Positions 56,847 to 64,000 of a DNA stretch of 64,000 bases are shown here, in pieces. Source of the DNA: Selaginella moellendorffii. Its lineage: Eukaryota; Streptophyta; Lycopodiopsida; Selaginellales; Selaginellaceae. The position numbers and the translations under genes are program-made. Within the stretch, counting starts at the first letter, position 1. The number at the start of each line of letters is the position of its first letter. The notes beneath the pieces were generated by a model, which was given only the letters and a program-made list of their open reading frames with translations, did not search any database and had not been told where the DNA came from. The stretch is from the NCBI RefSeq assembly GCF_000143415.4, contig NW_003314289.1:1296293-1360292 (forward strand). The letters run 5' to 3'.

Positions 56847-59079
56847 TGTAGTGCATGTGGTTTTTACCCTTTATCCTATGGTGATTTACCATAGGATAAC
56901 ACCACGAAGCGGAACTTAAACCCTCTTTGTGCCACATGACAGGTGCCACGTGTCCAAAGGACAGTGGTGTGTTTTAGGGCCTTGGGCCATTGAACGAAGG
57001 AACGGTGCCAAACCCCCAAGCATGGAGCCAAGGAGTCATGGAACCGGTCCACGGAGCAACTCCCAAGCATATAGCCCAAGGAGCAAAGGAACAGGAGCCC
57101 GAAGTGACTTGGAACAGTCCTAGAGCAACCAGCATCCCAATGGTAGGACCAGCATGCAAAATGGAGCCAAACGGAGTCTGGCGCTATTTCAGCATACCAG
57201 TGGCCTAACACGAGGACATGGGTACTCCACCAGCTAGCATAGAATGGAACTTGGGCTTAGACCCAAGCCAGATGCAGAACAAGGACAGGCACGCAAGCAG
57301 GAGCTAGACTATGCCTCAGGTTGGTCGGCCATGCCCGACCTACCACTATCCTGTAAGGAATCGACTCCCCGAGGTGTCGTAGGCTAAAGGATCCCTGAAA
57401 GCATGACCGAAACGACAAAGAGTTCATCGAATGGGACCGAGTCAAAGATCGAGTCCAAGACTGACTCTGAGACCGAGTTCGAGATAGAGTCCGAGATCGA
57501 GTCCAAGGCCGAATCGGAGACCGAGTTCGAGACTGAGTTCGAGACCAAGTTCAAGACAGAGTCCGAGATCCAAATCGGGTCCGAGACCGAGTCCGAGGTT
57601 GAGTCCAAAGTCGAGTCCGAGATCGGGTCCGAGATCGAGTCCGAGATCGAATTCTAGGCTAAGTCCAAATACTAATACGGGTCAAGGGGTGAAAGCCCAA
57701 AGCGTGCATCTCCCGGGGGGGGGGGGGGCTGCAGTGGGGTTCCAAAAGTATAGTAGGGATAGTGAGGTCCAGGAACCAATCTTGAAGGAACTCTCCAGTG
57801 GTGCTTCCAAACTGACTTGAGGTTGAGACTAGGGTTGAGGGGCCTTGGGTGGGAGTGAGTATGGGCTTAGGTGGTGTCGGAGGGGCCCCCCCGGGAAGTG
57901 CTCAAGAGCAACTCCCACTCCCGAAAGGGAAACCGACTGCGGTGCTCCCGGCTCATGTGGAGTGGTGCCCCACTTAAGTACCTTGTGGCTCATTGGTCCT
58001 CGCCCTTTCTAGGGGCTTGGGCCTTCCCTTCGGGATGGAAGTGGGGGGGTAGAGGTACCCATACTGGGCCATTAGGCCATGGTGTTTCGCCCCAATGTCC
58101 TGAAGCAAGTGTTGCACCCAAGGCTTAGGATTTAGAGGGTCCCATGATCAAGCCTTGTTGTACCAAGGGGTATTAGGAACCTGGAGGCTTGGTGTGCTTG
58201 GCTGCTTGTGCCTGCGGGGAGTGTAGTCGAACCTTAAGTCCAGTCTAACCCGGGGAGGAGGATTGGGAGAGATTTGGGAATCCGTGAATGGAAGGCTAAC
58301 TCTCCGTTGCTCGTGCAGTGAGTAGCTGAAACCAAGTAGGACCAAGTAGGAGCTGGTGCAATAGGTGAGAACCTTGGCAAGGGAACTTAGCACAAGCCAA
58401 GGCAGTGTTGGTCAGATAGACGAGGTAAGCTGGCAAATTGGAAAGGAAAAATTTATGGCTTACATATCCCTACTTTACATTTGGAACCCCCCACAGCCCC
58501 CCGAGGAACACACGCTTTGGGCTTTCACCCCAAGCCTCCCTTAGTATCAGGAGTTAGTCTCTGGGACAAGCTTGAAGCTTACTAAATATGGAATGTCCCT
58601 AGATTGCGAATTTGAACACAGGACGAACACCATTATGTTCAGGACGATCTCTACATTCCGTAAAAATGCCAAATGAGCAAATCTGGATACTTTCTATAAA
58701 TAGCATCTAGGACGAATTGAGACTAACACAAAGGGCATGATGGCAAGGGTGTTTGGCAAACACGGTAAGCTATCATCTAGCAATATTGAGGGACCAATCT
58801 CAATATCGTGGGGGTTCCCAACACTAGCAAGTGCAAGTCAACAATATGAGTTCTCATCACCGTGTCAAGTCTCCTTGACCAATGACAACTTAGGATTTCC
58901 TTCCTTAGTGCCTTTCCGGTCTAAATGCACATGTGATGACCAATTTCTCAACTAGCTCAGGTAAAGACAGATAATGAGTCCAGCAATATCGACCTCCTGC
59001 TATCGTGGTAGGAAAGAAAGAATATCCGAAAGGACAGGCCGACTGATAACTTTTGATACCTGAAGTCACATTCGCGACA
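56847..59079 (-). repeat. Family C LTR, copy 2, split by solo LTR D
   Basis: TGTAGTGCATGTGG (56847) to ATTCGCGACA (59079) on the plus strand, interrupted at 57351/58465; net length about 1.1 kb, as in copy 1. CTCTCCCCCCC, a polypurine-tract complement, follows at 59080, and then GATCGACGTCCTCGTCGA, the end of a gypsy-type reading frame on the minus strand. The left half holds no gene. Confidence 0.75.
57352..58464 (+). repeat. Solo LTR D, family A
   Basis: 1,113 bp with TSD TATCC on both sides (57347-57351, 58465-58469). It reads TGTAAGGAATCGACTCCCCG to TTTATGGCTTACA, the sense orientation of the element A LTR, with scattered differences. It has the GAGNNN array (about 57,440-57,655), GGTGAAAGCCCAAAGCGTGC, a G run and TTCCAAAAGTATAGTAGGG. 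The interior was lost, presumably by LTR-LTR recombination. Confidence 0.88.
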
Positions 59080-59199
59080 CTCTCCCCCCCTAGGGAAGAT
59101 CGACGTCCTCGTCGATGCATACTCGAGTCTAGAATACCACCAAGGAAACAACTCTAAAAAAAGTTCACGGTACTCACACTATATGAGAAATGCACCAAC

Positions 59200-59491
59200 T
59201 TCTTTGGCAACTCCATCTCGGGTCCATCTTGGACTCCATCTCAGACTCCATCTCGGACTCCATCTCGGACTCCATCTCGGTTCCCTCTCGTGTCCCTTTT
59301 CTAGAGACTCTCTTATGGCTCACTTCATACTTGTTCCTTAAGCACTTCATTGGGAGTTCCACTCCCGCTCTCGACCTTTCAAGTCGAAGCTTTTAGTCTA
59401 AACATGTCATGCTCATTTGGCTTTTGCTTCGGCCACTACCACGTGGCACCCTTTTGGCTCCACTTTGGGGCTTAGGGATTTGTGTCTCACA
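59200..59491 (-). repeat. Truncated element B LTR
   Basis: The reverse complement begins TGTGAGACACAAATCCCTAA and runs through GGAGCC...GTGCCACGTGGTAGTGGC into a short GAGATGGAGTCC array. Only about 290 bp of the LTR start remain. Confidence 0.75.
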
Positions 59492-60329
59492 ACGTGGAGG
59501 CAAAGTTGGTAGAGGTCATGGACATGGACGTGGACGTGCAAGCAAGTTTGCAGGTGGTGGTGGTGGTGATTCAGATGTGGAAGATGTGGCAGCTTGACTA
59601 GGAGCAAAAAGGCAACATTCCAAGAATTGGACACAAGAGATTTGGGCCTTGGTGGAAATCAAGCAACAAGAATATTTGGTGCGATGTGAGATGACAAGTA
59701 GGTAGCAGATAACAATTTATGCAAAGCAATATTGGCATATCATTGCCCAAGAAATGCAGGCTCAAGGATATGATTGTGATTGGGAACAATGCAGGAAGAA
59801 GTGGGAGAACATTTTGAGTGATTACAAGGCTATTTTTGATTATGAATGCAAGACTAAAGTAGCTCTTTATTCTTTGTTGACACAAGCTGAAATTCAGGAG
59901 TTCAACCTCCCAAATATGGATTTGGATCTTTACGAGCTTGTGGGTAATTTTCAGTAGCAGAGACAAAACATTAGGCTAGAGTTCAGCTCTGATTTTGATG
60001 CTCTAGCACCTCCAGCTCCTGATTCTACAACAACTGCCATGGGTATAGATGCAAATTCCGATTCAGATGCAGATGGGCATAGAACTCTAGGTAGCATAGG
60101 CAAGAAGAAGAAGAATGCAACAACTTCAATGGTGCAAGCAATGACTGAGAATTTGAAGTTGCAACAGATGCAAATTGACATGAAGGATAGACAATTCAAC
60201 GAGATGTTGATTGTGCAACATGATGTATACTTAACCATGAAAGAGGAGTTGCAAATGAAGAAGGAAGATAACAAGCAAATGCAACAGTGCAAGAGGCAAG
60301 AGTTTAATCGTTGTTGTGAGTTGAAGTAG
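59492..60329 (+). pseudogene. PIF/Harbinger MYB-like protein, three nonsense codons
   Basis: One continuous reading frame interrupted only by TGA (59595) and two TAG codons (about 59,690 and 59,955), with no frameshift. After a Gly/Arg start come NWTQEIWALVEIKQQEY, YWHIIAQEMQAQGYDCDWEQ and CRKKWENILSDYKAIFDYE, a trihelix/SANT-like DNA-binding domain. A Lys-rich linker and a coiled coil with many Met and Gln follow. This is the pattern of the accessory MYB-like protein of PIF/Harbinger transposons, which helps nuclear import and end binding of the transposase. The neighbouring DDE gene supports this. Confidence 0.65.
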
Positions 60330-60572
60330 GGGTAGACATATGCGATTGACCATTTCACGACAATAATAGGCTAAATTGCACAACAAATCATGAAGTTGTA
60401 GTAGATTTGCATTTTTCATGTGGCATTTATTTGCATTACTTTATTTTGATTTTTTGTAAAATGATATTTAATTTATGATATGAATATGCAGGTTGCTCTT
60501 AATCAACAAAAAATTCAACTACTTTGCTAGCTTTTAGTGTTTGCATTTGACTTCTTCATTCAATTCATACTT

Positions 60573-61640
60573 ATGAATATGGATTCAGATTCAGAGGAAT
60601 CTTCTTCTAGCTCCAATGAAAATGTGCATGAAATGGAAAATGAAGATGAAGAAGATGAAGACAATGATGATAGTGAACTCAGGTGGCAAATTGAAATGTT
60701 AGGAGATGTTAAATTTTAAGGAGAACAAGCATGGTGGGTAATGCTACATAGTGTGGCATGGTGGGACATATTCATGATGGTGTATTATAATGATTTTCGA
60801 TGGACAAAGATTCTTTGGATGACATGACAAACCTTCAGCACGAGATCGTGATGATTACACTAATAGGAAACAATGATTTAGCATAATTATCCAAGCGATT
60901 GTGGATGCATGGAAGCAGTTCCTTAATGCAAATGTCGGTTGGCTAGGTACTTTTTCAATTTTAAAATTATTAATTATTAATTTTATTAAATAATTATTAT
61001 AATTTTTATTAATTTTTATTTTTATTTTTTTAGGAAGTGTACACAATATGTGAGTTTGGAAAAATAGCTCAATTCGACACAAAATTAAAGATAGAATTTA
61101 TCTTCAAGCTCTTATTCATGTTATACACACGGATAATGTAAGACTGTACTTGGTCAGTGACTAAGGTTATCAACTACAAACACATGTTATGATTCTTTTT
61201 TTAGGTAAGTTATTTATTTTATTATAATTTACTATTATATTTAACTAATAAATATTTTAATTGGTAGGGACACATTTATCACGTGCTCAAAAAGCCTTCA
61301 ATAAAAAGCTCGATTATGTGTGCATTGTTGTGGAACAAACATTTGGTTTACTCAAGCAAAAGTTTGTTTGTCTTGATAGCAAATTAAAGGTGAGATTGCC
61401 ACAAATCCCAAATATTGTTAATGCTTGCATCATTCTTCATAACATTCTTATTGATATGGGTGAGGTGAATTATAAAGCAATTTTAAAAGCATGACAAAGA
61501 AGGCTAGAGTGATGTCATCGACAAGGAACATTCGTTGAATATAATGATCCTCCTAGAGATGCAAGAGAACTTAGAGAAACAATATTAGATGCTCAAACAA
61601 TTCGCGATGCGTTAGTAGCTTATGTTGTATTTGGTACATA
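60573..61640 (+). pseudogene. PIF/Harbinger DDE transposase, decayed
   Basis: Starts MDSDSEESSSSSNENV in an acidic leader (ORF to 60719). Later pieces, in several frames, are RDRDDYTNRK, IIQAIVDAWKQFLNANVGWLG, IRHKIKDRIYLQALIHVI, and the terminal block THLSRAQKAFNKKLDYVCIV, VEQTFGLLKQKFVCLDSKLK and NIVNACIILHNILIDMG (61261-61494). They match the nuclease of PIF/Harbinger elements (family DDE_4-like) in order. A GTACTTTTTC...TTTAG stretch near 60,945-61,034 could be an intron. Many stops make it non-functional. Confidence 0.65.
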
Positions 61641-61723
61641 TGTGTGAAATTTAAATATTTAAAATATTTAAGTGATTTTCTATGCAGATAAGTTACCCTT
61701 TATTTTTAAGGGGTAAAATGTTA

Positions 61724-61866
61724 GTGTGGAATACATACCCTTAGCATAACCCACAAATGTAAAAGTTAGGGGTGGTGTGGAAGTATTACCCCTTACATAA
61801 ATTTTTAAAGGGTATTGGTGTGGAAAAAAATATAATCTCTTTACTAAGGGTTATAGTTGGTGTGGA
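61724..61866 (+). repeat. Four GTGTGGA subterminal repeats
   Basis: GGTGTGGA or AGTGTGGA at 61724, 61774, 61817 and 61859, spaced 42-50 bp, between the transposase remnant and a GGGCTC end near 61,873. They are candidates for transposase-binding sites of the Harbinger element's right end. Confidence 0.4.
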
Positions 61867-61879
61867 ATGGGCTCTAGTC

Positions 61880-62600
61880 CCTTAATATTGCTAAATGATT
61901 GCATACCATGTTTATTGTTATCATGCCCCATGTGTTAGTCCTATTTGGTCTCAATTATTATTTATGAAAAGTGTCTAAATTTGCTAATTTGGTATGTCTA
62001 CGGAATGTAGAGATTGTCCTGAACACAATGGTGTTGGTCCTGTGTCCAAATTCACAATTTAGTGTCATTCCATATTTAGTAAGCTTTGAGTTAATCCTCT
62101 TGGTACTAAGAATGGCTAAGGGTGAAAGCCCAAAGCATGCGTTACTCAAGAAAGGGGGGTTCCAAATGTATAGTAAAAATAGTAGGTAGGTTAGGCATGG
62201 ACGACTAACTTGAGGTATAATTTAATTCTTGCTTGCATGCCTATCCTTGTTTTGCATTTAGATTATGTCTAAGCCCAAATTCCACACAATCCTTATTCTT
62301 GCATTACGCCATTGGTATATTAAAAAAATGTTAAATTCCATCTGGCTCCATTTTGCATGTTAATCCTAGCATTCGTGCTCTAGTTCCTTCGCTCCTTGGT
62401 TGCAAGTTTAGGAATTTAGCTTCATACTTTCATTCAGTGGCCTAAAATTTTGAAACTTAGATTCCACTCTCTTGTTATTAGACATGTGGCATGTGGCACA
62501 TGGCATGAGATATATGGCACATAAAAAGTTTATATTCCCCTTCATGGTTATCCTATGGTAAATCATCATAAGGTAAAGGATGAAAACCATATGTGCTACA
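61880..62600 (+). repeat. Family C LTR, copy 3, inverted and truncated
   Basis: Reverse complement of C copies 1 and 2, ending CATATGTGCTACA at 62600. It contains GGGTGAAAGCCCAAAGCATG and the uninterrupted GGTTCCAAATGTATAGTAAA motif (about 62,121-62,178). The first 250 bp or so of the LTR are missing at the left. Confidence 0.7.
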
Positions 62601-64000
62601 CATGCTTTGAATTACTCATCTTTCCATCCATTTCCCTCCATTATCACATCTTCTTTCACTTTCTATCATTGGGCAATATGTATTTTGTGGAGATTTGAGA
62701 AATTTGAAAGTTATGATCTAAATTAAAGTCTTTACTTTGGGTTTTGATTTTTTCTATCTTTCTCTTGCTTTATTTTTTTTAATTGTATTCTCTCACCTTT
62801 TCCTATGTTTTTTGTCCCTTTCTCATTCTTTTTTTTGCTAGATGACGAGTCTAATTTGGCTATAAAGTTTCTCACTAGGTTTTTCCCTTTATCTTCAAAT
62901 TTTATCTTCTTTATTTTTATATTTTCTCTCTCTAGGTTTTATTGTATCTTGGAGTATAAAGATTCTCTAAATATTCTCTCTAGGGAATATTCCTAGAGTG
63001 TGAGGGAGGATATTCTATATAGGGGTATATACCTTTCTTCTCCTACAAATTAAAGGTATAAGGAGGAGGATGAGTGAGTAATTAATAATATATCTTTGAG
63101 CTGAGGAGTTTCTTGCCATGTTTTGAGTGTGTTTGAGAGTGAGAGGTGTGCTAGTGTCACAAGGACATCCAACTAAAACTTCCAAAATGCAATTTGTTTA
63201 CTTTTAGCCAAGCACAATATAATATGCCATCAAAGACGATATTCAAATGCCCCCTTACAACATTTTGACTGCTATGGTATCCAATATTGGAGCATTTATC
63301 TAAGGATCAAGACAATTGAGCAGCCCTAACCACTCTCTAGATGCAGTAAAATATGGTTTTACATCCTACAAGCCTTAATATTAATCTCCCAATGCAACAT
63401 GATCATCAATTTGCAATAGGGCAAACCACTAACAATCTAGCCTTTACAACATTATGTTGCATATGACCCAGCAACAGTGGAGTGTTTATTAGTAGCAAAC
63501 ACATTCTATTATAAAGAAGGAAGAATGGATAAAAGATGGGTGTTGCAATTGGAATCATATGCATTTTCCTTACATTATACTATTCTTTTATAGGTACTAT
63601 GTTAAATATCAAGCCCCCATCATGCTAATGGACATAGCTAAAGCACAATTAGTGGACAAGGATGTTCTTATTGAAGGTAACTTTCATTCTTGTAGTATAG
63701 ACTATGATGGTCTCAAACAATGATGATATTTTTGGGCTGTAAGATGGTTTTGGGCTAATTTTTTCTAAAGTCTTAAAATTAAACTTCTCAAGAAGTTGTA
63801 CTACTCAAATTTAAAGATAATTAATCCCAAATATCCTAAGATCCTTAACCATTTAGAAAAAAGGATTTTTAGCCCTTTCCTTCTATATTTGAACCTTAAT
63901 AATATGTTTTTTAAATAATTTTTATTTCTTACACCCTTTTATATAACTATGTGAAATTCAGGTGTACTCTAGGTTGGAGCCATAGATTCCTTCAATTGCA
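62601..64000. other. AT-rich region, no gene seen
   Basis: No conserved domain in any frame. Pyrimidine-rich TTTTCTCTC tracts at 62,640-62,990. Confidence 0.4.

Overview
The window looks like nuclear DNA of a land plant, most likely a lycophyte such as Selaginella. The evidence is a plastid geranylgeranyl reductase, a phragmoplast-type kinesin-12, a PLS-type PPR gene, two ERF transcription factors, and spliced genes whose introns are nearly all 46-75 nt with GT-AG ends. Naming the organism is an inference; no search was run. Exon coordinates were derived by hand from splice sites and reading phase, and in every multi-exon model except the helicase-like locus the phases close exactly.

Region 1 (1-25,036) is GC-rich and gene-dense. 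In order: a partial DUF3598-like gene (-), a Fic-domain gene (+), a PPR gene (+), kinesin-12 (-), a BT1-type adenine nucleotide carrier (-), a CeQORH-type quinone oxidoreductase (+), a PLA2-like gene (+), an ERF gene (-), a helicase C-domain-like gene (+), CHLP (-), a second ERF with an EAR motif (+), a kinase-dead RLK-like gene (-) and a DUF604/fringe-type glycosyltransferase (-). These look like independent housekeeping and regulatory genes. Several promoters carry telo-boxes or G-boxes, including three near-identical G-box repeats near 16.15 kb.

Region 2 (25-34 kb) is a transition zone. It has a Mutator-like element with GC-rich long terminal inverted repeats and a decayed transposase, a four-TM membrane protein gene (30,714-31,757) with decayed partial copies of itself, and two inverted pseudogene fragments of the RNA polymerase III largest subunit.

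Region 3 (34-64 kb) is AT-rich and made largely of nested retroelements. A Ty3/gypsy chromovirus (A, minus strand, 42,926-50,455, TSD GAGGA, LTRs almost identical) sits in the 3' LTR of a non-coding LTR element (B, plus strand, 36,664-51,326, TSD TAATC). B sits in an LTR of a third family (C). A second C LTR (56,847-59,079) contains a solo LTR of family A (D, TSD TATCC). A decayed PIF/Harbinger transposon follows.

Three observations stand out. The chromovirus polyprotein is complete only if two intron-like segments of 47 and 52 nt in and after the integrase are removed. The insertions of B and D hit exactly the same nucleotide of the C LTR, and A hit B three nucleotides away in the same conserved LTR motif. 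Finally, A and B share a cluster of hairpins resembling tRNA T-arms between the coding region and the 3' LTR.
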